This document shows, one piece after another, positions 1-9,303 of a DNA stretch of 64,000 nucleotides (position 1 is the first letter of the stretch; the number at the start of each line of letters is the position of its first letter). The position numbers were made by a program, and so were the translations under genes. The stretch comes from Clostridia bacterium. Its GTDB lineage: Bacteria; Bacillota; Clostridia; Lachnospirales; Cellulosilyticaceae. A model generated the notes under the pieces. The model saw nothing but the letters and a program-made list of their open reading frames with translations. It was not told the origin of the DNA and did no database searches. The stretch spans positions 186,001-250,000 of the forward strand of contig JARBUI010000001.1 of assembly GCA_029239755.1 (NCBI GenBank). Direction: 5' to 3'.

Positions 1-585
1 AATCTTTAAAAATCCTTTTAGTAAAACATTTGATAATATAATTGTTAAAAGCGTTACCATAGATATTACTATCCATGTCATATTAGATTCTGTAGGGTTA
101 TTACTAAGTCCTACTGCAAAACCAGCCATATCGGCTGCTGTAGGTGCAAGTTCAAGCCCGATAATGGTTACAATAGCTCCCATAACAGCTGGCGGAATAA
201 TCTTATTAATCCAGCCTGTTCCTGTGTACCCTATAATAATAGCTACTGCCGCAAAAGCTAAACCTGAAACAACAAATCCACTTTGAATAGTTTGAAAATC
301 ATATCCAGCATTCATAAGTACAAAACTTGGTGTCAAGTATGCAAAACTTGATCCGAGAAATGCCGGTATACCTCTTTTAGTGATAAATGCGTAAAGCAAT
401 GTCCCAATACCGTTAAAAAATAAAACTGTAGCTGGATCAATGTTAAATAAGATAGGAACTAAAACAGATGCCCCAAACATAGCAAATAGATGCTGCAGGC
501 TTAATGGAATAGCCTTTTTTAGTGGAACCTTTTCATTGACATCCACCTTCAAAGTTGTAACTTGTGACTTTCCTGAACTTGACAT
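1..585 (-). CDS. uraA: Uracil permease, NCS2 family (partial, N-terminal part)
   Basis: The - strand reads from an ATG at 585 for 195 codons and runs off the left window edge, so only the N-terminal half or so is present. It shows a short polar N-terminus, then hydrophobic segments with the NCS2 pattern: QHLFAMFGASVLVP followed by FLGSSFAYL, typical of UraA/PyrP-type uracil-proton symporters. AGGGGG lies about 10 bases upstream of the start. The leader carries a PyrR-type element, which agrees with a pyrimidine substrate. A xanthine permease is the alternative, but the leader argues against it. Confidence 0.85.
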   Translation of the reverse strand, partial: MSSSGKSQVTTLKVDVNEKVPLKKAIPLSLQHLFAMFGASVLVPILFNIDPATVLFFNGIGTLLYAFITKRGIPAFLGSSFAYLTPSFVLMNAGYDFQTIQSGFVVSGLAFAAVAIIIGYTGTGWINKIIPPAVMGAIVTIIGLELAPTAADMAGFAVGLSNNPTESNMTWIVISMVTLLTIILSNVLLKGFLKI

Positions 586-594
586 AAAATATTT

Positions 595-622
595 CCCCCT
601 TCTTAGCCTCTCTGGACTAAAT
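595..622 (-). promoter_or_regulatory. PyrR-binding RNA element overlapping the uraA ribosome binding site
   Basis: On the - strand the leader reads TTAGTCCAGAGAGGCTAA (620-603), directly followed by the AAGGGGG ribosome binding site. TCCAGAGAGGCT is the conserved PyrR binding loop of pyr operon leaders, here closed by a TTAG/CTAA stem. No terminator lies between it and the start codon, so the sequence suggests translational control of uracil uptake rather than transcription attenuation. No pyrR gene lies in the window. Confidence 0.75.
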
Positions 623-635
623 TAAAATCTTCTAA

Positions 636-664
636 AATATATCATTTTTCGTGATAAATATCAA
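636..664 (-). promoter_or_regulatory. Promoter of uraA
   Basis: The - strand has TTGATA (664-659), 17 bases, then TATATT (641-636). Predicted transcription starts near 629, giving a leader of about 44 nt that is mostly the PyrR element. Confidence 0.6.
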
Positions 665-694
665 GCATAATCCTATTAAAAATAATAAATATGA

Positions 695-723
695 AAACAT
701 TGACAGACCTTATGGCCTGCCAA
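695..723 (-). terminator. Rho-independent terminator of the O-acetylhomoserine sulfhydrylase gene
   Basis: A hairpin GGCAGGCC/GGTCTGTC with loop ATAA (two G-U pairs on this strand) is followed by a T-rich run, about 45 bases after the stop codon at 769. Confidence 0.7.
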
Positions 724-768
724 TGTAGATTACAGAAAATTTATACCGCTCAGAATCAATAAAAACCA

Positions 769-2043
769 CTAAATTTGACTTAAAGCATTTTCGATATCTG
801 CTAAAAGGTCGTTGATATCTTCAAGGCCTATTGACAGACGAATAAGATCTTTTGTTACGCCTGCTGCAATAAGCTGCTCGCCATTTAACTGTGCGTGTGT
901 AGTACTGGCTGGGTGAATAACAAGAGATTTGGCATCTGCCACATTTGCAAGCAATGAGAAGATTTCAAGTTTATTAATAAACTCTACAGCTTTGTCTTCA
1001 TCTTTAAGTCCAAATGTAAAGATAGCTCCTGTTCCTTTTGGGAAATACTTTTTGGCAAGTTCGTAGTAGCTGCTGCTTTTAAGTGAAGGATATTTTACCC
1101 ATGCTACTTTGGGATGGTTCTCTAAGAATGCAGCTATTTTTTGTGCATTCTCAACATGTCTTTCTACTCTTAACGAGAGTGTTTCAAGTCCTTGTAAAAG
1201 CATGAAAGCATTAAATGGGCTGAGTGCTGCTCCTGTATCTCGAAGAAGCTGTACTCTTGCTTTAAAAATAAAGGCAAGCGGGCCAAATGCATCTGCATAA
1301 ACTAGACCGTTATAACTTGGATCAGGTGTTGTAAAGCCTTTAAACTTACCGCTCTTAGCCCAATCAAAATTGCCTCCGTCTACAATAAGTCCCCCCATAG
1401 TTGTCCCATGGCCGCCTATATATTTTGTTGCCGAATGAACAACAATATCTGCTCCAAACTCAATAGGTCTAATAAGATACGGTGTCCCAAATGTGCTGTC
1501 TACTATAAGCGGAATACCATTTTTATGAGCTATATCAGCCACTGCTTCTATGTCCACTATATTAATACTAGGATTGCCTAATATTTCAATAAAAATAGCT
1601 TTTGTTTTTTCATTAATAGCTGCTTCAAAGTTTTCTGCCTTATCAGGATCTACAAACTTTGTTATAATGCCGTAGTTAGGCAGCGTATTAGCTAGTAAAT
1701 TATATGTTCCTCCATACAAGGTACTTGCAGCTACTATTTCGTCCCCTGTACCTGCTATGTTCAAAATAGAATAAGTGATAGCAGCTGAACCTGATGCCAC
1801 TGCAAGGGCCGCTTTCCCGCCCTCCAGCAGCGCAATTCTTTTCTCAAGTACGTCTGTTGTCGGGTTCATAATACGTGTATAAATATTCCCTAATTCCTTA
1901 AGCCCAAATAAGTTAGCTGCATGTTCTGTACTGTCAAAGACATATGAAGTTGTTTGATAGATAGGAACTGCTCTCGATTTTGTAACAGGGTCTACATCCT
2001 GCCCCCCATGAATTTGCAATGTATTAAAGTTCCAATTTCCCAT
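769..2043 (-). CDS. metY: O-acetylhomoserine aminocarboxypropyltransferase (sulfhydrylase)
   Basis: This 424-residue PLP enzyme of the Cys/Met metabolism family makes homocysteine from O-acetylhomoserine and sulfide in the cytosol. The PLP lysine lies in [13 protein letters not shown] near residue 210, and the N-terminus [12 protein letters not shown] with QTTSYVF is typical of MetY/Met17. Its length fits MetY (about 425-440) better than cystathionine gamma-synthase (about 380). It stands alone between a SAM-I riboswitch upstream and a terminator downstream, so it is predicted to be shut off when S-adenosylmethionine is plentiful. Confidence 0.92.
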   Translation of the reverse strand: MGNWNFNTLQIHGGQDVDPVTKSRAVPIYQTTSYVFDSTEHAANLFGLKELGNIYTRIMNPTTDVLEKRIALLEGGKAALAVASGSAAITYSILNIAGTGDEIVAASTLYGGTYNLLANTLPNYGIITKFVDPDKAENFEAAINEKTKAIFIEILGNPSINIVDIEAVADIAHKNGIPLIVDSTFGTPYLIRPIEFGADIVVHSATKYIGGHGTTMGGLIVDGGNFDWAKSGKFKGFTTPDPSYNGLVYADAFGPLAFIFKARVQLLRDTGAALSPFNAFMLLQGLETLSLRVERHVENAQKIAAFLENHPKVAWVKYPSLKSSSYYELAKKYFPKGTGAIFTFGLKDEDKAVEFINKLEIFSLLANVADAKSLVIHPASTTHAQLNGEQLIAAGVTKDLIRLSIGLEDINDLLADIENALSQI

Positions 2044-2134
2044 TATTTATTCCTCCTTATTTTTTATTATTTATTTTTTGATTATAATCCTCATCCTTAT
2101 TTTTTAATAGGTATTATCAAGCTTATAAAACGAA

Positions 2135-2160
2135 AACCCCTCTTCCTAGGGAGAGGGGTT
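2135..2160 (-). terminator. Riboswitch expression platform (terminator)
   Basis: On the - strand AACCCCTCTCCCTAGG AAGAGGGGTT forms a strong GC hairpin followed by TTCGTTTT. It lies directly 3' of the SAM aptamer and about 90 bases before the metY start, as expected for an OFF switch. Confidence 0.9.
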
Positions 2161-2170
2161 ACTTGTTTAA

Positions 2171-2270
2171 CCTTATCTCTCAGGATTTTCCTGCTGGAAT
2201 TAGCACCTTGTCAGCTTTCTGACGGTTGCTGGGTATCATCGGGCCAGTCCCTCCACCTCTCTGGATAAGA
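2171..2270 (-). promoter_or_regulatory. SAM-I (S-box) riboswitch aptamer
   Basis: The - strand carries the S-box landmarks in order: CTTATCCAGAGAGGTGGAGG, GACTGGCCCGATGATACCC, AGCAACC, GGTGCTAATTCC and closing GAGAGATAAG that pairs with the 5' CTTATC to make P1. It controls the downstream metY gene. Confidence 0.97.
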
Positions 2271-2286
2271 ATATTTAATTTATATC

Positions 2287-2315
2287 ATTGTATTCCTATA
2301 ATTTTACTATGTCAA
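2287..2315 (-). promoter_or_regulatory. Promoter of the SAM riboswitch-metY unit
   Basis: TTGACA (2315-2310), 17 bases, TACAAT (2292-2287) on the - strand. The predicted start near 2280 lies just before the aptamer. Confidence 0.85.
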
Positions 2316-2444
2316 TACTTTTTTAATTTATTTTTAAAATACCCATTAGTTTTAAATAGTCATACTATTAGCACAATTCCTTGAGTAAATATCTCTTGTC
2401 CACTGTTCTTCTTGTCAATAAATGGATTATCCTTGAAATAATTG

Positions 2445-2473
2445 TTGAAATGAGAGCTTTTGAATCATACTAT
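2445..2473 (+). promoter_or_regulatory. Promoter of the first polysaccharide gene set
   Basis: TTGAAA (2445-2450), 17 bases, TACTAT (2468-2473) on the + strand, about 45 bases before the start at 2518. I see no riboswitch in the short leader. Confidence 0.65.
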
Positions 2474-2517
2474 GCTTATGGCAAATAGCAAACCAAATCT
2501 AATAAACTGGTGATCTT

Positions 2518-4653
2518 ATGAAAAAATATATATCTTTAGTTGTACTCACGATGCTGCTTGTTATCATTTTTTATCAATATGGTTATTTGCTAAGAAACAC
2601 CCTTTCTAAGTTTACTGATAATCAGATTCGCTATATCTCAAAAGTTGATGATAAAAATTTTTATATTTACAAACTAGGCAAATGGCAGAAGGAATTTATT
2701 AAAGGCGTTAATATTGGAGCTGCTAAGCCTTCATATTTCCCGGGCGAACTTGGCATAACAAAGGATGACTATAAAAGATGGTTTAAGTCTATAGGTGAAA
2801 TGAATGCCAATAGCATAAGAGTCTATACTATTTTAAAACCAGCCTTTTACGAGGCACTTTTTGAATACAACCAAAAAACCAGCCGCCCTATTTATCTCTT
2901 TCAAGGGGTATGGCTTAATGAAGAAGACATAGCTAGTATAGGAGATGCCCAAAACCCTAAAATAAAAAATCAATTTAAAAAGGATATCCAATCCCTTATT
3001 GATATTATTCATGGAAATGCCATTCTTCCAGTTAAACCCGGCCTAGCTGGCGGCGCTTACACTAAAGATATTTCCTCCTATGTGGCTGGATGGATATTAG
3101 GGATTGAATGGGATCCTGATTTTGTCATCCGCACGAATGAGCAAAATGCCGGGGATATAAACTATCCAGGAAAGTACCTTTTCACCGTAGCTGCTTCTCC
3201 TTTTGAAAAGTTTCTCTGTGAAATAGGAGACTTCACCATAGACTATGAAACCTCAAACTATAGCATGCAAAGGCCGCTTAGCTTTACTAACTGGGTCACA
3301 ACAGATACGCTCTCTCATCCCAATGAGCCTATGGTAAAAGAAGATATTGTTTCTGTGAATACAGAACATATTAAAAGTTATAATAACTTTAAACCTGGGC
3401 TTTTTGCTTCCTATCACATTTACCCTTACTATCCTGACTTTATGAATTATCAGCAAAGTTACACTGACTTCAAGGATCTTAATGGTAAAGTTAATACCTA
3501 TAGGGCTTATTTAAAAGATTTAATCAAAGAGCATACAGTTCCTGTACTAGTTGCAGAGTTTGGTATTCCTGCCGCAAGAGGAAAAGCCCATGAGAATATT
3601 CATATGGGCTTTAATCAAGGAAACATTGATGAAAAAATGCAAGGAGCTATGGATGCTTTTATGCTTCAAAACATTTATGAAGAGGGATACTGCGGTGGAT
3701 TAGTATTTACCTGGCAGGATGAGTGGTTTAAAAGAACCTGGAATACAATGGATCTTGATATACCAGATCGAAGAGCTTATTGGTCTAATCCCCAGACTAA
3801 TGAGCAACAATTTGGTGTACTTGCTTTTGATCCTGGTAATGTCAAAAGCATCTCTTATGTTGACGGCATTGTGAGTGAATGGAAAAAAGATAAGCCAATT
3901 GCTGAAAGCAAAAAATTTCGCCTCTATGCAAAAAGTGACGAAAAGTATCTTTACCTTTATGGGAACATACAGAACTTTGATTTAGCGAATGACAAGTTCA
4001 TCATTCCTATTGATATCACCCCTAACTCTGGCAATTCATTTATCAAAGATACTGATATAAGCTTCCCTAGGCCCGCTGACTTTATCATTACTATTAGTGG
4101 CAAGGAAACCTCCAGAATAACTGTAGATGCTTATTACGACGCCTTTTACTATATGTATGCCAAAGAGCTAAACATGCTAAGTACTAACAAGACTTTTGAA
4201 AATAAAAACAGTGGGCTTTTTAATCCCATTTATCTTTGTCTTAACAGAGAACTTGTCCTCCCTGAAGATCAAAGAATTTTACCCTTTTCAAAATACGAAA
4301 CTGGTAAACTTGTTTTTGGAAATGCCAACCCTAGGCTTGGTGCCTACAATTCTCTAGCAGACTTTTATGCAAATGGTGATCATGTAGAAATCAAAATACC
4401 TTGGCAGATACTTAATGTTATGGATCCTTCAAGTAAAAAAATAATGGACGACTTTTATAAACAAAGCGGCATTACGCCTATGGCTATAAAAAGCCTTTAT
4501 ATCGGTGCTGTGCTTATACAAAACAATCTTTTACTTGCTAGTGAGATGTCCCCTTATTCTTGGGATAAGTGGGATATTCCTGCTTACCACGAAAGATTAA
4601 AACCATCTTATTACATTCTTAAAGAGGCCTTTGAAAAGATAGGAGGCTACTAA
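2518..4653 (+). CDS. Membrane-anchored TIM-barrel glycoside hydrolase-like protein (set 1)
   Basis: The 711-residue protein has one N-terminal hydrophobic segment (residues about 4-24), so it is anchored or secreted. Residues about 55-430 look like a clan GH-A type TIM barrel: KGVNIGAAKP at the first strand, Glu in GIEWDPDF near residue 196 (candidate acid/base) and Glu in LVAEFGIPA near 345 (candidate nucleophile). About 250 further residues look like beta-sandwich material. A paralog of 724 residues lies at 10534-12708 with both glutamates kept. It starts a three-gene unit with HEAT and glycosyltransferase genes, so a role in trimming or releasing the polymer made by that transferase is inferred, like BcsZ or PssZ in other synthase systems. 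Substrate unknown. Confidence 0.7.
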   Translation: MKKYISLVVLTMLLVIIFYQYGYLLRNTLSKFTDNQIRYISKVDDKNFYIYKLGKWQKEFIKGVNIGAAKPSYFPGELGITKDDYKRWFKSIGEMNANSIRVYTILKPAFYEALFEYNQKTSRPIYLFQGVWLNEEDIASIGDAQNPKIKNQFKKDIQSLIDIIHGNAILPVKPGLAGGAYTKDISSYVAGWILGIEWDPDFVIRTNEQNAGDINYPGKYLFTVAASPFEKFLCEIGDFTIDYETSNYSMQRPLSFTNWVTTDTLSHPNEPMVKEDIVSVNTEHIKSYNNFKPGLFASYHIYPYYPDFMNYQQSYTDFKDLNGKVNTYRAYLKDLIKEHTVPVLVAEFGIPAARGKAHENIHMGFNQGNIDEKMQGAMDAFMLQNIYEEGYCGGLVFTWQDEWFKRTWNTMDLDIPDRRAYWSNPQTNEQQFGVLAFDPGNVKSISYVDGIVSEWKKDKPIAESKKFRLYAKSDEKYLYLYGNIQNFDLANDKFIIPIDITPNSGNSFIKDTDISFPRPADFIITISGKETSRITVDAYYDAFYYMYAKELNMLSTNKTFENKNSGLFNPIYLCLNRELVLPEDQRILPFSKYETGKLVFGNANPRLGAYNSLADFYANGDHVEIKIPWQILNVMDPSSKKIMDDFYKQSGITPMAIKSLYIGAVLIQNNLLLASEMSPYSWDKWDIPAYHERLKPSYYILKEAFEKIGGY

Positions 4654-4654
4654 T

Positions 4655-5821
4655 GTGGAGATGCTTGTCTATTATTCAATTATAGTATTTGGCATTATCA
4701 TTTTTTCTCTCTATTTGTATATCATTTATGTTAAAACCCTTGAACGATATACCAGCAAAAGAAAAGAAAGGTATAAAAACACCCTTATTCCTTTAGTCGA
4801 CGTTATTGTAACTGAACTTAAAAATGTTGGGGAAATGAATTTCTACATCAAAGATGCTCTTATGAGGCATACATCCAAAAATAAACTTAAAAGCAAAGTA
4901 GTCGAAGATAGAATTATCTACTACCTGGAAACTTTTAAAGGAGACTTTATTTCTCAGCTGGTGGCATTTTGCGAAGAATCTGGAATAATAGATCGAAAAA
5001 TTAAAGAACTATCGGAAAGTGCAAGCTATATCAAAGCTCTTGCATGTAAAAGACTCGGCGAACTGAGAAGCAAAAAAGCAGTTCCTTATTTATTAAAAGA
5101 AGTTGCCTCCCCTTCTCAGGACGTTACTTATAATGCACTTTTGGCACTGGCTAAAATCGGAGATGCGGAGGCTTTTTTAAAAGCTTTTGCATCTATTAAT
5201 GCCTCAACTCACTTGAGCGAAAGAAGCCTTATAGAAGTGGCAGACAGCTTCGAAGGAAACAAAGCTGATATCTACTACCCCATGATCGATTATGAAAATG
5301 AATTTGTAAGCTGCATTTTTATAAAGTCTGCCGGTGGATATAAGGATTCTGTCCTAGGTGAGAAAATAGCTAAATTCTTATCATGTGATTCGAAAGAAAG
5401 AATACTGTCAGCTATTAAAGCTTTAGCTGGCATGGGTGATAATAGGTATATCCATCAAATTTCTGAACTCACAACCCATGAAGTATGGGAAATAAGAGCT
5501 ATTGCTGCAAAAGCATTAGGAACTTTTCATGATCTTAGTGTTATTAATAAACTTATTGACGCCTTATCAGACAGACAATGGTTTGTCCGTTATAATGCTG
5601 CAAGTTCACTGCTTACCCTAGATAAACAACTGAAATATATTGCTAAAGTATTTGAAGGAGAAGATAGATTTGCAAAAGATATTCTTATATCTGCTATGGA
5701 AAATAGCAATATACTCTCTCTGATATTGGGCGATACCGGTACTCCCTCAGACTTTTCAGAAACTACCGTACTTCTTATCAAAGGCTATATACAACAAGGT
5801 GGTGGCTACAAAGATGAATAA
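4655..5821 (+). CDS. HEAT-repeat membrane protein (set 1)
   Basis: The 388-residue protein has one N-terminal transmembrane helix (about residues 3-26) and then a basic stretch and at least five HEAT/PBS-lyase-like repeats, for example ALACKRLGELRSKKAVPYLL, AIAAKALGTFHDLSVINKLI and VRYNAASSLLTL. GTG at 4655 is preferred as start because AGGAGG lies 8 bases upstream; ATG at 4661 is possible. It starts one base after the glycosidase-like gene stops and overlaps the transferase gene. The set 2 paralog carries this region fused to the transferase, so it probably works as a scaffold or regulator of the synthase. No enzymatic motif is visible. Confidence 0.7.
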   Translation: MEMLVYYSIIVFGIIIFSLYLYIIYVKTLERYTSKRKERYKNTLIPLVDVIVTELKNVGEMNFYIKDALMRHTSKNKLKSKVVEDRIIYYLETFKGDFISQLVAFCEESGIIDRKIKELSESASYIKALACKRLGELRSKKAVPYLLKEVASPSQDVTYNALLALAKIGDAEAFLKAFASINASTHLSERSLIEVADSFEGNKADIYYPMIDYENEFVSCIFIKSAGGYKDSVLGEKIAKFLSCDSKERILSAIKALAGMGDNRYIHQISELTTHEVWEIRAIAAKALGTFHDLSVINKLIDALSDRQWFVRYNAASSLLTLDKQLKYIAKVFEGEDRFAKDILISAMENSNILSLILGDTGTPSDFSETTVLLIKGYIQQGGGYKDE

Positions 5822-7235
5822 TACATTCTGGAGAGAACTCATTTTAAAATTTAACTATTTCATTTTATTTTATGTACTATGTGTTAATACTATTTATTTT
5901 GCCCAGCTTATATTATCCAGCTTTAGTTTATATGACTATATCAAAAAAATGTCCTACTCAGGATACAGAAAGTATACTGAATCTGAAAACATGATTCCTA
6001 TTTCAGTGCTTGTTCCGGCCTATAATGAACAAGAAACAATCGTAGATAATATAGAATCCTTATTATCACTTCATTATCCTACCTTTGAAATTGTTGTGAT
6101 TAATGATGGATCAAAAGATGAAACAATGCCTAAGATCATCGATGCCTTCCATTTAAAAAAGGTCTATCAGCCTATAAGGGCCTTAATTAAAACCAAAGAG
6201 GTAAATGCTGTTTATAAAAGCATTCATATCCCCAATTTAGTACTTGTAGATAAAGTTAATGGGGGTAAAGCAGATGCACTAAACGCTGGTATTAACGTTT
6301 CCAGATATCCGATATTTACCTCTATCGATGCCGACTCTATCTTAGAAAGCGACTCCCTCGTAAGAGTTATCATGCCTTTCATAGAAGATAAACTAACTGT
6401 AGCTGTAGGCGGCATAGTCAGAATAGCTAATGGCAGCGTCATTAAAAATGGCAGGATTGAGAGTATCAACCTGCCAAAGAATCACCTTGCTATGTTTCAA
6501 GTTATAGAATACTTACGTGCTTTTTTATCTGGCCGTATGGGCTGGGATGCTATGAATGCATTACTGATTATATCCGGTGCCTTTGGGGCCTTTAGAAAAG
6601 ACGTAGCCATAAGACTTGGAGGCTATACGCCAAACACTATTGGTGAAGATATGGAGCTTATCGTGAGACTGCACCATGTTTTTAGAAAAAACAAGAAAAA
6701 ATATCGAGTTAAGTTTATTCCTGATCCAGTATGCTGGACACAAGCTCCTGAAACACTAAAAGATTTAAGAGGTCAAAGAAGAAGATGGCAAATAGGCCTG
6801 ATGGATAGTTTATTTAGACATAAGACACTTCTATTTAATCCAAGATATGGGCTTATCGGACTATTAGCAACTCCGTATTATTGGTTATTTGAAATGCTTG
6901 GACCGGTAATTGAAGTAATAGGCTATATATTTATACCGCTTTCTTTTATTTTAGGGGTTCTAAATGTCCAGTACTTCTTTTTGTTTCTATCTGCCTCTAT
7001 CTTATATGGAATACTTCTGTCCATTGGAGCTATTCTTCTAGAAGAATATACTTTTAATAAATATCCTTCTTTTAACCAGCTGGTTAAATTAACCCTATAC
7101 GGTATTATTGAAAATTTTGGCTACAGACAACTTACAACGCTTTTTAGACTTGAAGGTATGCTTAACTATCGAAGATCAAAGCATACCTGGGGTAAAATTA
7201 AAAGACAAAACTTTAATACTCCCAATAAATCATAA
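5814..7235 (+). CDS. Processive family 2 glycosyltransferase, membrane bound (set 1)
   Basis: One N-terminal helix precedes a GT2 domain with VLVPAYNE, INDGSKD, GGKADALNAG, the DAD of SIDADSI, GEDMEL and QRRRW, then about three to four C-terminal helices. D,D,D,QxxRW is the mark of processive inverting synthases such as PgaC/IcaA, hyaluronan or cellulose synthase, so it likely polymerises a nucleotide sugar at the membrane and pushes the chain out. I chose ATG 5814 because AAGGTGGTGG lies just before it; an in-frame GTG at 5799 gives 478 residues. The product is not predictable from motifs; poly-N-acetylglucosamine-like is one option. Confidence 0.85.
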   Translation: MNNTFWRELILKFNYFILFYVLCVNTIYFAQLILSSFSLYDYIKKMSYSGYRKYTESENMIPISVLVPAYNEQETIVDNIESLLSLHYPTFEIVVINDGSKDETMPKIIDAFHLKKVYQPIRALIKTKEVNAVYKSIHIPNLVLVDKVNGGKADALNAGINVSRYPIFTSIDADSILESDSLVRVIMPFIEDKLTVAVGGIVRIANGSVIKNGRIESINLPKNHLAMFQVIEYLRAFLSGRMGWDAMNALLIISGAFGAFRKDVAIRLGGYTPNTIGEDMELIVRLHHVFRKNKKKYRVKFIPDPVCWTQAPETLKDLRGQRRRWQIGLMDSLFRHKTLLFNPRYGLIGLLATPYYWLFEMLGPVIEVIGYIFIPLSFILGVLNVQYFFLFLSASILYGILLSIGAILLEEYTFNKYPSFNQLVKLTLYGIIENFGYRQLTTLFRLEGMLNYRRSKHTWGKIKRQNFNTPNKS

Positions 7236-7280
7236 TCAGCCTAAACGAAATGCTGTTAGCATTTTCCATTTAGGCTGATT
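7234..7280. terminator. Bidirectional terminator between the glycosyltransferase and uppP genes
   Basis: AATCAGCCTAAA and TTTAGGCTGATT form 12-bp perfect arms around a loop with its own ATGCTGTTAGCAT hairpin; it lies between convergent genes and is followed by T-rich sequence on the + strand. Confidence 0.8.
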
Positions 7281-7284
7281 GCTT

Positions 7285-8133
7285 TTAGTTAAATATGCCA
7301 AAAACCCCTGCTGTTAAAACGATGATTGCAAAAATCATTCTATAGATTGCAAAGACCTTCATTGGCTTTTTCTTTAAGTATGAAATAAACTTATTAATAA
7401 CAACAAGCGCAACAATAAATGAAACGATAAAACCAACGGCAAGCGAAATCACTTCTTGTGATGTAAGGCTAGCAAAGCCTCCTATTTTTAAAATCTTTAG
7501 GAGACTCATCCCAACCATAACTGGGATAGCTAAAAAGAATGAAAACTCAGCAGCTGCAACAGTAGAAAGTCCTGATATCCACCCCCCTATAATCGTTGAA
7601 GCCGAACGGGACATCCCCGGAATAATCGCTAGACACTGAAACAAACCAATGATTAACGCTTGTTTAGCTGTAACGCTTAGTTCACTTCTTCCTGTATTTT
7701 TATTTCTAAATCTTTTTTCTGTGTACATCATCAGCAATGCTCCGAAAAATAAAGTTGCAGCTACAGATACAGGGTTAAATAAGTATTTTTCAGCTAAGTC
7801 ATCAAGAAGAATCTGAGCAATGCCCCCTGGAATGCACGCAATAAAGATAACAAACCAAAATCTAAAGCCTGATTTTTCATAACCCACTTTTTGAGGAAAA
7901 AAATGAATAAGTGTTTCTTTTATTTTGCTCCAATAAAGTACTACAACTGCAAGTATTGCTCCAAGCTGTATCACATATGTATACATTTCTATATACTTAG
8001 GATTTGTCCCTTCAAACCCTACTAGGCTTTGAAAAATAATGAGGTGTCCTGTTGAAGATACTGGTAAAAACTCTGTTACCCCTTCTACGACCCCTAATAA
8101 GATAGATTTTAATACTAAAGATACTAATTCCAT
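7285..8133 (-). CDS. uppP: Undecaprenyl-diphosphatase
   Basis: This 282-residue polytopic protein removes phosphate from undecaprenyl diphosphate, recycling the lipid carrier for wall and surface glycans. Both family motifs are clear: GVVEGVTEFLPVSSTGHL near residues 15-33 and PGMSRSASTIIGGW near 168-181, with about eight membrane helices. AAAAAGGTGATAGC precedes the ATG. It faces the set 1 glycan genes tail to tail. The synthase route next door would not need a lipid carrier, so the association may be coincidental. Confidence 0.95.
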   Translation of the reverse strand: MELVSLVLKSILLGVVEGVTEFLPVSSTGHLIIFQSLVGFEGTNPKYIEMYTYVIQLGAILAVVVLYWSKIKETLIHFFPQKVGYEKSGFRFWFVIFIACIPGGIAQILLDDLAEKYLFNPVSVAATLFFGALLMMYTEKRFRNKNTGRSELSVTAKQALIIGLFQCLAIIPGMSRSASTIIGGWISGLSTVAAAEFSFFLAIPVMVGMSLLKILKIGGFASLTSQEVISLAVGFIVSFIVALVVINKFISYLKKKPMKVFAIYRMIFAIIVLTAGVFGIFN

Positions 8134-8245
8134 GCTATCACCTTTTTCTAAAGTTTTGTTAAATTTAATCCATGTATTCTATTATAAATAAGTATACTTA
8201 AAAAGACCTTAATCATTTCTTAAATATCCCTTAAATTTAATAGTT

Positions 8246-9142
8246 TTATTTTCTAAGATCCATCCAGCTTATGATATGATGCATGGCAAAGCCGCCAAAA
8301 CCTTTACTTTTCTTATATTTATCATAAACTATCTTGAGCTCATTATTCATGTAAGCTTGTCCTTCTTCATAAAAGCTAACAGCATTCCCTTCCTCTGATT
8401 GCTGCGTTTCAACAGCAATCCTAATAGTTGCTTCATAACTCTGGGCTAATTTCATTTCTCGTGAAATAAGACGCACGATGCCATTATCTCCTAACGCACT
8501 GTTTCTATAGGCCATAATAGTAACATCTTTAACATGACTTATAATCCATTCATCAAGCATGCCCTTTCCATATTTAGTATGATAGGTTACTTCATCAAAC
8601 CAAAAAGGTATATCTACGGCTAAAGGTACTTTCATCTCTTTGCTCATATTTAAAGCGTGCATTAAAAGATCTTGATAGTTTTGGAGAACGCTGTTTCTCA
8701 TACTGTCATACTGCTCATTCAAATACGGCTCAACATCCAGGTGAATCCCCCTAAACTTCTCGCTGTCTAATGCTGCTTTTTGATACTCAGCTAACCACTT
8801 AAAAAATAGAATCTGCCTATCAGCTCCATCATCAGATACCCATTTGGCTGAGCCCTCTAGAGCATGGACCTCGATACCATTTTCAAAAGCTTTTTTAATA
8901 AAGCTTTTATACGTATTCAAATTAAGAGTATAATCAATCTGAAGGTACAAATGCTTGACATTGTTTTCTACTAAGAAATCAATCATCTGATCAGGGTTTT
9001 GTACAATTTGCTCTGTATGCCATAACCATGTAGCATATGGAATATTTATAACTTGACTAGTGTTCTTTGTTGCTGCTGCATTCACCGGAATAGTCAAAAT
9101 GAAGCTTATCAGCATTATTTTAAACATTTTTAAGTTAAACAT
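8246..9142 (-). CDS. Secreted TIM-barrel protein, glycosidase-like, under c-di-GMP riboswitch control
   Basis: The 298-residue protein starts with a signal peptide-like stretch (MFNLKMFKIMLISFILTIPV then AAATK). The body has alternating strands and helices of a TIM barrel: HLYLQIDYT, GIEVHALEG, GIHLDVEPY, PLAVDIPFW and DVTIMAYR. The DxE of HLDVEPY resembles the acidic pair of glycosidases such as GH18, but I cannot place it in a named family. A cyclic-di-GMP-I riboswitch with terminator precedes it. Its place between two polysaccharide gene sets suggests action on the same extracellular polymer. Confidence 0.6.
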   Translation of the reverse strand: MFNLKMFKIMLISFILTIPVNAAATKNTSQVINIPYATWLWHTEQIVQNPDQMIDFLVENNVKHLYLQIDYTLNLNTYKSFIKKAFENGIEVHALEGSAKWVSDDGADRQILFFKWLAEYQKAALDSEKFRGIHLDVEPYLNEQYDSMRNSVLQNYQDLLMHALNMSKEMKVPLAVDIPFWFDEVTYHTKYGKGMLDEWIISHVKDVTIMAYRNSALGDNGIVRLISREMKLAQSYEATIRIAVETQQSEEGNAVSFYEEGQAYMNNELKIVYDKYKKSKGFGGFAMHHIISWMDLRK

Positions 9143-9155
9143 GTTGTCTCCTCCT

Positions 9156-9192
9156 TTTAAAAAGCCAAAAGCCTCCTAAAAGGAGTTCTGGC
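9156..9192 (-). terminator. Terminator of the c-di-GMP riboswitch
   Basis: On the - strand GCCAGAACTCC TTTT AGGAGGCTTTTGGC (9192-9164) forms a hairpin followed by TTTTT. Its 5' arm overlaps the 3' end of the aptamer, and the ribosome binding site AAGGAGGAG follows. The overlap suggests that ligand binding decides whether the terminator forms. Confidence 0.75.
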
Positions 9193-9278
9193 AGCCTGGC
9201 AGCCCTGTGATATATAACCATTTAGGCCCATAGCTTTGCGTCTTTGCCTTTCGACAAATTTGCCCTTTTCATCACTTA
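9186..9278 (-). promoter_or_regulatory. Cyclic-di-GMP-I (GEMM-I) riboswitch aptamer
   Basis: The - strand shows GEMM-I landmarks in order: GGGCAAA (9265-9259), a P2 stem TTTG/CAAA with GAAA tetraloop (9253-9248 region), the near-invariant GACGCAAAGC, GGGCCTAA, and a P3 region CAGGGCTGCCAGGCTGCC that would hold the tetraloop receptor. The outer limits are approximate. Confidence 0.88.
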
Positions 9279-9303
9279 ATTATTCTTTATAACTACTGCT
9301 TTT

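Noticed and set aside
440..625. Open frame on the + strand over the permease start
   Set aside because: It is antisense to the uraA N-terminus and its leader, has no ribosome site, and the - strand product is a clear permease.
1954..2268. Open frame across the SAM riboswitch
   Set aside because: It runs antisense through the aptamer and terminator; the RNA structure explains the sequence.
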